A stretch of DNA of 54,428 nucleotides from JASLBX01 sp036374175 (lineage in GTDB: Bacteria; Actinomycetota; Actinomycetes; Jiangellales; Jiangellaceae), in NCBI GenBank assembly GCA_036374175.1, contig DASUUH010000037.1:1-54428 (forward strand). The letters are read 5' to 3'. Position 1 is the first letter of the stretch. The number at the start of each line of letters is the position of its first letter. The notes under the pieces were generated by a model that was not told where the DNA came from, searched no databases, and saw nothing but the letters and a program-made list of their open reading frames with translations. Position numbers and translations under genes: made by a program. This document shows positions 1-7,499 of the stretch, piece by piece.

Positions 1-1368
1 ATCCAGACCAAGTTCCGGGACGAGGCGCGGCCCCGCGCCGGGCTGCTGCGCGGCCGCGAGTTCACGATGAAGGACAGCTACTCCTTCGACGTCGACGACG
101 CCGGCCTGCAGCGCTCGTACGAGCAGCACCGGCAGGCGTACATCAACACATTCGACCGGCTCGGGCTGAGCTACGTCATCTGCGCTGCGTCGTCCGGTGC
201 GATGGGCGGGAACGTCAGCGAGGAGTTCCTGGCCCCTACCGAGGTCGGCGAGGACACCTTCGTTCGCTGCACAAAGTGTGATTACGCGGCCAACGTGGAA
301 GCGGTCGTCACGCCGGTGCCGGAGAAGCTGCCCTACGACGACGTCCCGCGGGCCCATGACGAGGACACTCCCGACACACCGACTATCGAGAGCCTTGTCA
401 CGCTGTCGAACCAGCGCGAGGACCTGCGCCGGTCCGACCGTGACTGGACGGCCGCGGACATGCTCAAGAACGTCGTCGTCGTGCTCCAGCACCCAGACGG
501 TGATCGTGAGCCGGTCGTGATCGGGGTGCCGGGTGATCGGGAAGTCGACATGAAGAGGCTCGAGGCGCAGGTCGGGCCGGCCGTCCCGGAGGCGTTCACT
601 GAAGAGGACTTCGCAGCACGTCCGCAGCTGGTCCGCGGATACATCGGGCCACAAGCGCTCGGCGAGGCCTCCCCATCCGGCATCCGTTACCTCGTCGACC
701 CCAGGGTGGTGGAAGGCACGAGATGGGTCACCGGCGCCAACAAGTTCGGCCGGCACGTGTACGACCTGGTCGCCGGGCGCGATTTCACTCCCGACGGGAC
801 GATCGAGGCGGCCGAAGTGCGGGTCGGCGATGCCTGCCCGCGCTGTGACGGGACGCTGGAGTTGGTCCGTGGGATCGAGATCGGCCACATCTTCCAGCTG
901 GGCCGCTGGTTTGCTGAGGCACTCGATCTGAAGGTGCTGGACCAGAACGGCAAGCTCGTGACAGTGACGATGGGCTCGTACGGCATCGGGGTGTCGCGTG
1001 CGGTGGCAGCGATCGCCGAGCAGTCGCACGACGAGCTGGGTTTGATCTGGCCGCGTGAGGTCGCACCGGCGGACGTCCACCTCATTGCGACCGGCAAGAA
1101 GGACGACGTGGTGTTCGATGTCGGCGACCGGCTGGCCGGCGAATTGGAGGAAGCCGGGGTCCGGGTCTTGTACGACGACCGCCAGGGCGTCTCGCCGGGG
1201 GTGAAGTTCGCGGATTCAGAGCTGATCGGCGTACCGACGATCGTCGTCGCAGGACGCCGCCTGGCCGAAGGCGTGATCGAGATCAAAGACCGCCGTACCG
1301 GCGAACGCACCGACGTCCCGATCGAAGACGCCGTAACCCACCTGGCCGAACTCGTAGCCCAAACTTAG
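1..1368 (+). CDS. proS: Prolyl-tRNA synthetase, C-terminal 455 residues (5' truncated by window edge)
   Basis: This enzyme charges tRNA-Pro with proline in the cytoplasm. The reading frame is open from base 1, so the start lies outside the window. Class II synthetase signatures are visible: RGREFTMKDSYSFD near the beginning (motif 2 region) and GSYGIGVSRAVAAIAEQ (motif 3, with the ATP-binding Arg). Between them is the long insertion typical of bacterial-type ProRS, which carries the Ala-tRNA-Pro editing domain; CTKCDYAANVEA marks its beginning. The last 100 or so residues (DVHLIATGKKDD onward) are the HGTP anticodon-binding domain. In mycobacteria proS is next to the DUF4439 genes and rimP; here sthA and hipBA lie in between. 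Confidence 0.97.
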   Translation: MQTKFRDEARPRAGLLRGREFTMKDSYSFDVDDAGLQRSYEQHRQAYINTFDRLGLSYVICAASSGAMGGNVSEEFLAPTEVGEDTFVRCTKCDYAANVEAVVTPVPEKLPYDDVPRAHDEDTPDTPTIESLVTLSNQREDLRRSDRDWTAADMLKNVVVVLQHPDGDREPVVIGVPGDREVDMKRLEAQVGPAVPEAFTEEDFAARPQLVRGYIGPQALGEASPSGIRYLVDPRVVEGTRWVTGANKFGRHVYDLVAGRDFTPDGTIEAAEVRVGDACPRCDGTLELVRGIEIGHIFQLGRWFAEALDLKVLDQNGKLVTVTMGSYGIGVSRAVAAIAEQSHDELGLIWPREVAPADVHLIATGKKDDVVFDVGDRLAGELEEAGVRVLYDDRQGVSPGVKFADSELIGVPTIVVAGRRLAEGVIEIKDRRTGERTDVPIEDAVTHLAELVAQT

Positions 1369-1456
1369 CCCCGAATCATCAATGCGGGCGAGTTGGTTGT
1401 GGATCGGAGCACCTGCCGTCACCCTGGAATCGCCGGCTCCGACGGAGGGTGGGACG

Positions 1457-2869
1457 GTGGACGAGCCTGAGTACGAGTACGACCTGGTCGTCATCGGCTC
1501 TGGGCCGGGCGGGCAGAAGGCTGCGATAGGTGCCGCGAAGCTCGGCAAGAAGGCTTGCGTCGTCGAGCGTCGGCACATGGTCGGCGGTGTCTGCGTCAAC
1601 ACGGGAACAATCCCATCCAAGACGCTGCGCGAAGCCGTCCTCTACCTGACCGGCCTGTCAATGCGAGAGCTGTACGGGCAGTCGTACCGCGTCAAACACG
1701 AGATCACCGTCCAGGACCTGCTGGCGCGCACACAGCACGTGATCGGCCGCGAGATCGAAGTTGTCCGGGCTCAGCTGCTGCGCAACCACGTAGACCTCGT
1801 CATCGGCACCGGACGGTTCGTCGATCCGCACACCGTCGAAGTCGTCGGCGGGGGAGACCGGCGCGTGCTCACCGCCGGGCAGATCGTCCTCGCCACCGGC
1901 ACCCGCCCGGCCCGCCCGGACCACGTGGAGTTCGACGGCGCCAGAGTCGTCGACTCCGATGGCATCTTGGAGCTTGAGCGGATCCCGGACACCATGGTGG
2001 TCGTCGGTGCCGGCGTCATCGGCATCGAGTACGCGTCCATGTTCGCCGCGCTCGGCACCCGCGTCACCGTCGTCGAGAAGCGCGACCGCATGCTGGAGTT
2101 CTGTGACCCCGAGGTAGTGGAGTCGCTGAAGTTCCACCTGCGCGACCTGTCGGTCACGTTCCGGTTCGGCGAGGAGGTCGACAAGGTCGAGGTCGGTCAG
2201 CGTGGGACGATCACATCGCTGGCCAGCGGCAAGCGGATCCCGGCTGAGACGGTCATGTACTCGGCCGGCCGGCAGGGCATGACTGACGAACTCAACCTCC
2301 AGGCGGCCGGGCTGCTCGCCGACGCGCGGGGCCGGCTCGTCGTCGATGAGCAGTACCGGACGGCCGTGCCGCACATCTTCGCAGTGGGCGACGTGATCGG
2401 CTTTCCGGCACTGGCGGCGACGAGCATGGATCAGGGCCGGCTGGCGGCCTTGCACGCCTTCGGGGAGCCGGCCAACCAGTTGCACCACATCCAGCCGATC
2501 GGCATCTACACGATCCCGGAAATCTCCTACGTGGGCCGAACTGAGGTCGACCTGACGACGGAGGCGGTGCCGTACGAGGTAGGCATCGCTCGCTACCGGG
2601 AGCTCGCCCGGGGCCAGATCGTCGGCGACTCGTACGGCATGCTCAAGCTGCTTGTCTCGACATCGACAAGGCACCTGCTCGGTGTGCATGTGTTCGGGAC
2701 CGGCGCGACTGATCTGGTTCACATCGGCCAGGCGGTGATGGGTTGCGGTGGCACGGTCGATTACCTGGTCGACACAGTGTTCAACTACCCGACGCTCTCC
2801 GAGGCCTACAAGGTGGCTGCGCTGGACGTCAGCAACAAGCTCCGGGCCATAGACCGCTTCGCGCTGTAG
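1457..2869 (+). CDS. sthA: Soluble (Si-specific) NAD(P)+ transhydrogenase
   Basis: This 470-residue FAD flavoprotein of the pyridine nucleotide-disulfide oxidoreductase family is predicted to exchange hydride between NADPH and NAD+. The FAD Rossmann motif GSGPGGQKAA is at residues 14-23 and a second dinucleotide motif, VVGAGVIGIEYASMF, sits mid-protein. The redox-disulfide position reads C46-VNTG-T51. The second Cys is replaced by Thr, as in SthA and unlike dihydrolipoamide dehydrogenase or mercuric reductase. GTG 1457 is preferred because GGAGG at 1444-1448 lies 8 bases upstream and gives the family length (E. coli SthA is about 466). An ATG at 1382 would add 25 residues without a ribosome site. 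A quinone-reductase-like flavoprotein is the main alternative. Confidence 0.9.
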   Translation: MDEPEYEYDLVVIGSGPGGQKAAIGAAKLGKKACVVERRHMVGGVCVNTGTIPSKTLREAVLYLTGLSMRELYGQSYRVKHEITVQDLLARTQHVIGREIEVVRAQLLRNHVDLVIGTGRFVDPHTVEVVGGGDRRVLTAGQIVLATGTRPARPDHVEFDGARVVDSDGILELERIPDTMVVVGAGVIGIEYASMFAALGTRVTVVEKRDRMLEFCDPEVVESLKFHLRDLSVTFRFGEEVDKVEVGQRGTITSLASGKRIPAETVMYSAGRQGMTDELNLQAAGLLADARGRLVVDEQYRTAVPHIFAVGDVIGFPALAATSMDQGRLAALHAFGEPANQLHHIQPIGIYTIPEISYVGRTEVDLTTEAVPYEVGIARYRELARGQIVGDSYGMLKLLVSTSTRHLLGVHVFGTGATDLVHIGQAVMGCGGTVDYLVDTVFNYPTLSEAYKVAALDVSNKLRAIDRFAL

Positions 2870-2877
2870 CACTGAGC

Positions 2878-2891
2878 CGCACGATCGTGCG
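2878..2891. promoter_or_regulatory. Upstream candidate HipB operator
   Basis: The 14-base palindrome CGCACGATCGTGCG extends to a perfect 16-base palindrome at 2877-2892. It starts 8 bases after the sthA stop, just upstream of the hipBA -35 box. It matches the second site (2939-2952) at 13 of 14 positions. It could also be an sthA 3' hairpin, but no T-run follows. Confidence 0.5.
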
Positions 2892-2899
2892 GTTCTGCC

Positions 2900-2929
2900 T
2901 TGACAGAACTTGGTTAGGGCCCTCAGAAT
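2900..2929 (+). promoter_or_regulatory. Promoter of hipBA
   Basis: A perfect -35 TTGACA (2900-2905) is followed after 18 bases by CAGAAT (2924-2929, 4 of 6 to TATAAT), placing the start of transcription near 2936. A TATAAG at 2953-2958 could serve a second start. The promoter lies between two near-identical palindromes. Confidence 0.55.
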
Positions 2930-2938
2930 GAGAGTGTA

Positions 2939-2952
2939 CGCACGAACGTGCG
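2939..2952. promoter_or_regulatory. Downstream candidate HipB operator at the transcription start
   Basis: CGCACGAACGTGCG sits inside the perfect inverted repeat TACGCAC-GAAC-GTGCGTA (2937-2954), on or just after the predicted transcription start. Its centre is 61 bases, about six helical turns, from the centre of the upstream copy. This arrangement suits autorepression by HipB. Confidence 0.6.
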
Positions 2953-2976
2953 TATAAGTCGTCCCGGAGGTGGAAT

Positions 2977-3207
2977 GTGGCGCCAACAGCGCATGACCCG
3001 CACGAAGGCGCGGATCTGGCGAGCGCCGTCCGAGTACGGCGGAAACAGCTGGCGCTGCGCCAGGAAGACCTCGCCGATCTGGCGGGGGTCTCGCTCCGCT
3101 TCGTCCAAGCACTCGAAGCCGGTAAGCCAAGCGTCCAGCTCGATCACGTGCGGGCGGTGCTGGACACGCTGGGGCTGCGGCTGGTCGTGGAGCAGGTCAG
3201 GCGATGA
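2977..3207 (+). CDS. hipB: HipB-type antitoxin, XRE helix-turn-helix
   Basis: This 76-residue DNA-binding protein is predicted to neutralise the HipA kinase and repress its own operon. After a short leader peptide it has one XRE-family helix-turn-helix: VRRKQLALRQEDLADLAGVS followed by the recognition helix LRFVQALEAGK. The C-terminus VLDTLGLRLVVEQVRR resembles the beta strand by which HipB dimerises. GTG 2977 has GGAGG at 2966-2970. The stop overlaps the hipA start (ATGA at 3204), so the two are translationally coupled. Two matching palindromes flank its promoter. It is short but within the family range. Confidence 0.88.
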   Translation: MAPTAHDPHEGADLASAVRVRRKQLALRQEDLADLAGVSLRFVQALEAGKPSVQLDHVRAVLDTLGLRLVVEQVRR

Positions 3208-4418
3208 GCGCCGATCTCGAATCCCTGAAACTCGTCGAGCTGGCCTGGGTGTTCAAGAAGGACGTTCACGCCGGGCAGCTGGTACGTAGAGCTGACGGCG
3301 TGGAATTCACCTACCGGCCCGAGTACCTCGACGCCGGCGCGCCGCCGATCGCCAGCACACTGCCGCTTGGTACTGCCCCTGTCGTGACAGCGGCCGGAGC
3401 CCTGCCACCGTTCTTCAGCGGACTGCTGCCGGAGGGCCGCCGGCTCACCGCGCTGCGAACCGCCGTCAAGACGAGTCCGGACGATGAGCTCAGCCTGCTG
3501 CTGGCAGTGGGTGGCGATACGGTCGGCGACGTGCGTGTGCTGCCAGCAGGCGCCAAGCCCGAGGAGCTCGAGCCGCTCGTTCGGGTCGATGACTGGTCGA
3601 CGGTGTCTTTCGAGGACCTGTTCGCTGCGGCGACCGGCACGTCCGACATCGATCGGGTCGCGATACCGGGAGTGCAGGACAAGGTTTCCGCGGCCATGAT
3701 CAGTGTCCCGGTTGCCGGCAAGAGCGACCGGTTCATCCTCAAGCTTGACCCGCCCGAATACCCGCACCTGGTCGACAACGAGGCGTTCATGCTGGCTGCG
3801 GCCCGCCGGTCGGGGCTTCGAACGGTGGACGCGACGGTCGTCACCGACCGCGTCGGGCGCAAGGGCCTGCTGGTGCGCCGTTTTGATCGCACCGCAAGCG
3901 GCGAGTTGCTCGGCGTCGAGGACGGGTGCCAGGCGCTGGGCAGGTATCCGTCCGCGAAGTACGCGGTGACGACCGAGGACGTCTGCCGAGCTCTGGCTGC
4001 GACCACGGACGCGCCGATCGTCACGGGGCGGGAACTACTGCGCTGGGTCTGCTTCGGCTACCTGAGCTGCAACGGCGACCTGCATGCCAAGAACATCGCC
4101 GTGGGTGAGCGGCCAGATGGCAGTTGGCAGGTCACGCCGGTGTACGACGTCCCGTCGAGTTACCCGTACGGTGACCACACGATGGCTTTGAGTATCAATG
4201 GCAAGCGGCGTGAAGACATCTCGCGCCGCGATGTGCTCGCGCTAGGTGGCGTGCTCGGTGTGCCGGCCCGGGCCGCCGGCAAGGCGATCGACGACATCCT
4301 GGCCAGACTGGATCTGTGGCTGCCGGAGGTGCGCGACTTGCCGTACTCCGTCAGGACCCGGCAGAAATGGCGACGCGCGATCGAGTACCGGGCGGGCCAG
4401 CTCTCTGCCCGACCTTGA
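3204..4418 (+). CDS. hipA: HipA-type serine/threonine kinase toxin
   Basis: This 404-residue protein matches HipA kinases, which phosphorylate aminoacyl-tRNA synthetases such as GltX and arrest growth. The N-terminal couple_hipA domain covers roughly residues 10-110 (LPPFFSGLLPEGRRL). IPGVQDKVSAAM is the flexible loop that carries the regulatory Ser in E. coli HipA, and FILKLDPP holds the ATP-binding Lys. The catalytic loop is NGDLHAKN with Asp292, and the metal-binding Asp is Asp315 in PVYDVPSSYPY. All key residues are present, so the kinase looks active. Its substrate cannot be read from the sequence. It ends 13 bases from the convergent DUF4439 gene. Confidence 0.92.
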   Translation: MSADLESLKLVELAWVFKKDVHAGQLVRRADGVEFTYRPEYLDAGAPPIASTLPLGTAPVVTAAGALPPFFSGLLPEGRRLTALRTAVKTSPDDELSLLLAVGGDTVGDVRVLPAGAKPEELEPLVRVDDWSTVSFEDLFAAATGTSDIDRVAIPGVQDKVSAAMISVPVAGKSDRFILKLDPPEYPHLVDNEAFMLAAARRSGLRTVDATVVTDRVGRKGLLVRRFDRTASGELLGVEDGCQALGRYPSAKYAVTTEDVCRALAATTDAPIVTGRELLRWVCFGYLSCNGDLHAKNIAVGERPDGSWQVTPVYDVPSSYPYGDHTMALSINGKRREDISRRDVLALGGVLGVPARAAGKAIDDILARLDLWLPEVRDLPYSVRTRQKWRRAIEYRAGQLSARP

Positions 4419-4431
4419 TCAAGGGAGTTGG

Positions 4432-4851
4432 TCAGGGCACTTCGTCGATGCCTGGCAGAGCGGTCGTGTCGCCGGTCCAGGCAGTGGCCAGCACCGCTGT
4501 CTCGATGAGGGTGCTGAGCGCCAACTCGCGCAGTGCGGGTACCGCCGTGGCGGCGACCAGGTCGGCGTACAGCCCAGCGAGCCGCTGCTCCAGCAGGCCG
4601 GCGAGCTCACGCGCGGACGCGTCGTCGCCCACCTCGATCGGCACGACGTAGGCCGGCAGCGCCGCGACCGGTTCGGCGTAGCGCAGGGTGATCTGCCGGC
4701 GCAGTTCCTCCCGGCGCGCCCGGTGAGTCTCGTACGCGGCACGGGCCCGATCGGCCGCGCGATCGGAGACGTGTGCTCCCGCCAGTCCGTAGCCGTAGAT
4801 GCAGGCATGCTCACCGGCCAGCACGGCCTGCAGGGCGTCGAGGGTGCTCAT
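4432..4851 (-). CDS. DUF4439 ferritin-like protein, cytoplasmic
   Basis: This 139-residue protein is mostly helical. It matches the DUF4439 family of ferritin-like four-helix bundles found beside rimP and proS in Actinobacteria; the mycobacterial neighbours of rimP are equivalent. LAGEHACIYGYGLAGAHVSD gives the helix with the conserved E-H and Y positions, and RARREELRRQI the next helix. No signal peptide is present. Its ATG overlaps the stop of the upstream lipoprotein gene (ATGA), so the pair is one operon. No full di-iron ligand set (two ExxH) is evident, so metal binding is uncertain and the function is unknown. Confidence 0.85.
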   Translation of the reverse strand: MSTLDALQAVLAGEHACIYGYGLAGAHVSDRAADRARAAYETHRARREELRRQITLRYAEPVAALPAYVVPIEVGDDASARELAGLLEQRLAGLYADLVAATAVPALRELALSTLIETAVLATAWTGDTTALPGIDEVP

Positions 4852-5411
4852 CCCACTCTCCGTAGCAGTCGGTCATGGGCTGCCTCGCAGGCTGCGATGC
4901 TCGCCAGAACCGTTGCGAGCTGGTTGTCGCGAGCCTCGACACAGTCCGCACGACGATCGTCAACGGCCGCTGCCTCGGAATCACGCAGCCGCTGAACCAC
5001 GGCGTCGATGTCGGCGTCGGCGGGAATCTCTGGCGGCTCGGGGGTGTGCGCCGGCGGAAGGGACGGCGTCGGCGTGGCGGCACCCGAGGGTTGTGGCGGA
5101 ACCGTGCCTTCAATAGCCGCGATGTGGCGCAGATGCCGATCCGCGAACCGCTCGAGGTCCGACTCGAGCTCTGGGTAAGCGGCAGCAGTCGCCACGTAGA
5201 GGGCCACCAGCTCACGCTCGCCGCCGATCGCCCGGGCCCGGATCAGCTCGTCCGGATGCGGCGGCGCGGGAGTCGCCTCCGGAGCGCTCGGCGAATCGAA
5301 CACATCACACCCGGCGAGTGGAATCGCTGCACCCAAAAGCAGGATCGACCGCCGAGACAACGCGGCGGGCGCCGGGATGGGCTGGCCTCCCGCAGAACCA
5401 CGCGAATGCAC
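4848..5411 (-). CDS. DUF4439-associated lipoprotein
   Basis: This is a 187-residue secreted lipoprotein read from GTG 5411. The N-terminus ALSRRSILLLGAAIPLAGC is a signal peptide with a Tat-like twin Arg and the lipobox LAGC (Cys35), so it should be anchored outside the membrane. A Pro/Thr-rich stretch (residues about 95-125) joins two helical parts: PHPDELIRARAIGGERELVALY and a C-terminal RDNQLATVLASIAACEAAHDRLL. The frame stays open further upstream, but that part overlaps rimP antisense and is ignored. A -10-like TACGGT (5423-5418) lies 6 bases before the GTG, which supports leaderless expression. It is coupled to the second DUF4439 gene. Function unknown. Confidence 0.78.
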   Translation of the reverse strand: MHSRGSAGGQPIPAPAALSRRSILLLGAAIPLAGCDVFDSPSAPEATPAPPHPDELIRARAIGGERELVALYVATAAAYPELESDLERFADRHLRHIAAIEGTVPPQPSGAATPTPSLPPAHTPEPPEIPADADIDAVVQRLRDSEAAAVDDRRADCVEARDNQLATVLASIAACEAAHDRLLRRVG

Positions 5412-5554
5412 CGGAACACCGTAGGGCAACGCACCGCGTCGAATGCACCGGCATCGAGGTTCTGATGACGGTAGGCTGAACAACACCGACGTCCAGTCGA
5501 CGCCGGTCTTAGTGCTGCCCGCAATGCCGACAATTAGACAGTGAGGAGATCCCG
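5412..5554. promoter_or_regulatory. Divergent promoter region, DUF4439 lipoprotein / rimP
   Basis: This 143-base region separates the reverse lipoprotein gene from rimP. On the minus strand TACGGT at 5423-5418 is a candidate -10. On the plus strand TAGGCT (5472-5477) is a candidate -10 for the rimP-nusA-infB operon, about 80 bases before the start. No convincing -35 box is visible for either. The rimP ribosome site GAGGAG is at 5543-5548. Confidence 0.4.
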
Positions 5555-6031
5555 ATGGCGTCCGATACCCGGTCCATCCTCTGGGACCTGATCGAGGATG
5601 CTGTGACGGCCGAGGGTTTCGACCTCGAGGCACTCGACGTCTCGCGCGTCGGCCGCCGCGGACGGGTGAAGGTGGTCGTCGACCGCGACGAAGGCGTCGA
5701 TCTGGACCGATGTGCCGACCTGTCGCACAAGGTGTCGGCGATCCTCGATGCACACGACAGCGTGATGGGCGATACCCCCTACACCCTCGAGGTCAGCTCA
5801 CCCGGGGTGACCAGGCCGCTGACCCTTCCCCGGCACTGGGGGCGTAACGTCGGCCGGCTGGTTCGAGTCGTCCTGTCCGACGGCGGCGTGCTCACCGGGC
5901 GGGTTACGGGGGCGGACGAGCACGAGGCCGTACTCGATGTGGCTGGAAGCGCCCGGGCAGTGCCGTACGACAGGGTGGGCAAGGCCAAGGTGCAGGTCGA
6001 GTTCCGGCGCGAGCGGGACGACGAGGAATAG
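5555..6031 (+). CDS. rimP: Ribosome maturation factor RimP
   Basis: This 158-residue cytoplasmic factor assists maturation of the 30S subunit. The two-domain RimP fold is recognisable: an N-terminal alpha/beta domain (LIEDAVTAEGFDLEALDVSRVGRRGRVKVVVD) with the conserved VSSPGVTRPL motif at its end, then a small SH3-like C-terminal barrel (GGVLTGRVTGADEHEAVLDV). ATG 5555 has GAGGAG at 5543-5548. It heads the rimP-nusA-ylxR-infB cluster, the usual bacterial order, and nusA follows after 13 bases. Confidence 0.95.
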   Translation: MASDTRSILWDLIEDAVTAEGFDLEALDVSRVGRRGRVKVVVDRDEGVDLDRCADLSHKVSAILDAHDSVMGDTPYTLEVSSPGVTRPLTLPRHWGRNVGRLVRVVLSDGGVLTGRVTGADEHEAVLDVAGSARAVPYDRVGKAKVQVEFRRERDDEE

Positions 6032-6044
6032 GGGCGATACCGCC

Positions 6045-7064
6045 ATGGACATCGATCTGGCCGTACTCCGGGCGCTGGAACGCGAGAAGGAGATCTCCTT
6101 CGACCTGGTGGTCGAGGCGATCGAGCAGGCGCTGCTGGTCGCCTACGAACGCACCGAGGGCGCTGAGCCGAAGGCACGAGTCGAGCTCGATCGCAGGTCC
6201 GGGCACGTGACGGTGTGGGCCCAGGAGGTCGCCGAAGACGGCACGGTACTTCGCGAGTGGGACGACACGCCCGAGGGATTCGGCCGGATCGCCGCCACCA
6301 CCGCCAAGCAGGTCATCTTGCAGCGGTTGCGCGACGCCGAAGACGAACTCACCTTCGGCGAGTTCCTCGGCAAGGAGGGCGATGTCGTCTCCGGCACGGT
6401 TCAGCAGGGCCGCGATCCTCGAGCGGTCCAGGTCAGTCTGGGCAAGGTCGAGGCCGTCCTGCCGATACAGGAGCAGGTGCCGGGCGAGCGCTACGAGCAC
6501 GGCAGCCGGCTGAAGTGTTACGTGCTGCAGGTGCGCAAGGGCTTGCGCGGGCCGATGATCACGGTGTCACGCACCCATCCCAACCTGGTCAAGAAGCTGT
6601 TCGCGCTCGAAGTTCCCGAGATTGCCGACGGGACTGTTGAGATCGCCGGTATCGCTCGCGAGGCTGGACATCGGAGCAAGATCGCGGTGCGGTCGACGGT
6701 GCCTGGAATCAATGCCAAGGGCGCGTGTATCGGCCCGATGGGTTCTCGCGTGCGGGCGGTGATGGCGGAGTTGCACGGCGAGAAGATCGACATCGTGGAC
6801 TGGTCGGACGATCCGGCCGAACTTGTTGCTCACGCGTTGTCACCTGCTCGCGTCCAGCATGTTGAGATCGTCGACGAGCAGGCGAAGGCGGCTCGGGTGA
6901 TCGTGCCCGATTACCAACTGTCGCTGGCCATCGGCCGCGAAGGGCAGAATGCCCGGCTTGCCGCCCGGTTGACCGGCTGGCGCATCGACATCCGGCCGGA
7001 CACCGACAGCGATGCGGTGGGGCCGGGCGGCGCGTCAGCCGCACCAGGCTCGGCGTCATCCTGA
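6045..7064 (+). CDS. nusA: Transcription termination/antitermination factor NusA
   Basis: NusA binds RNA polymerase and nascent RNA and modulates pausing, termination and antitermination. The protein has 339 residues. The N-terminal polymerase-binding domain (MDIDLAVLRALEREKEIS) covers about residues 1-110. The S1 domain (EGDVVSGTVQQG) follows to about 180. Two KH domains come next; the first contains PIGPMGSRVRA-type residues (GPMGSRVRAVMAEL) and the second LAIGREGQNARLAARLTGW. The C-terminal acidic repeats of E. coli NusA are absent, as in other Actinobacteria. ATG 6045 matches the family N-terminus; the longer upstream frame overlaps rimP and is discounted. Confidence 0.95.
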   Translation: MDIDLAVLRALEREKEISFDLVVEAIEQALLVAYERTEGAEPKARVELDRRSGHVTVWAQEVAEDGTVLREWDDTPEGFGRIAATTAKQVILQRLRDAEDELTFGEFLGKEGDVVSGTVQQGRDPRAVQVSLGKVEAVLPIQEQVPGERYEHGSRLKCYVLQVRKGLRGPMITVSRTHPNLVKKLFALEVPEIADGTVEIAGIAREAGHRSKIAVRSTVPGINAKGACIGPMGSRVRAVMAELHGEKIDIVDWSDDPAELVAHALSPARVQHVEIVDEQAKAARVIVPDYQLSLAIGREGQNARLAARLTGWRIDIRPDTDSDAVGPGGASAAPGSASS

Positions 7065-7072
7065 GTTAGCGG

Positions 7073-7078
7073 TAAACT
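7073..7078 (+). promoter_or_regulatory. Possible -10 box upstream of ylxR-infB
   Basis: TAAACT lies 15 bases before the ylxR start, in the 28-base gap after nusA. It would give a short-leader transcript for ylxR-infB independent of rimP-nusA. No good -35 box is visible, so this is tentative. Confidence 0.35.
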
Positions 7079-7092
7079 AGGCGAGGAATTCC

Positions 7093-7407
7093 GTGCGAAC
7101 CACCGGCTCGCCCACGCGCACGTGCGTTGGCTGCCGGTCTCGTGCGGGCAAGTCCGACTTGCTGCGTGTCGTGGCGGTCGAGGCGGTGCCCGGGTCGGCA
7201 AAGGCCCGATCAGTAGCGCCCGACCCTCGCGGCCGGCTCCCCGGCCGGGGTGCATACCTGCACTACGATCCGGGGTGTCTCGACCTAGCCGAGCGCCGTC
7301 GGGCGTTTCCGCGGGCGCTACGCCTGGCGGGGCCGCTCGATACTGGTGCGCTGCGGCGTTGGCTCGAGCAGCGGGTGACTGGTCAGGAAGAAGGAGACAC
7401 GACGTGA
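7093..7407 (+). CDS. ylxR: YlxR family (DUF448) RNA-binding protein
   Basis: This small basic protein of 104 residues lies between nusA and infB, the standard place for YlxR. The family signature is visible: RTCVGCRSRAGKSDLLRVV at the N-terminus and GRLPGRGAYLHYDPGCL, where GRGAY is the conserved nucleic-acid-binding loop. A conserved Cys pair (CVGC) is present. YlxR proteins have been described as RNA-binding and nucleoid-associated regulators; the precise role here is unknown. GTG 7093 has GAGGAA at 7083-7088. A 92-base spacer with no gene follows before infB. Confidence 0.9.
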   Translation: MRTTGSPTRTCVGCRSRAGKSDLLRVVAVEAVPGSAKARSVAPDPRGRLPGRGAYLHYDPGCLDLAERRRAFPRALRLAGPLDTGALRRWLEQRVTGQEEGDTT

Positions 7408-7499
7408 CGTTCGTGAGCGCTCGATGAGCACGCAACGATGAGCACGCACACAACCTAGGCCGGTCCGGAGCTCGACAGCCCGGACCGAGAAGGAGAGCA

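Noticed and set aside
1658..3130. 490-codon minus-strand open frame across sthA and hipB
   Set aside because: It overlaps two clear genes, has no recognisable domain and begins inside hipB.
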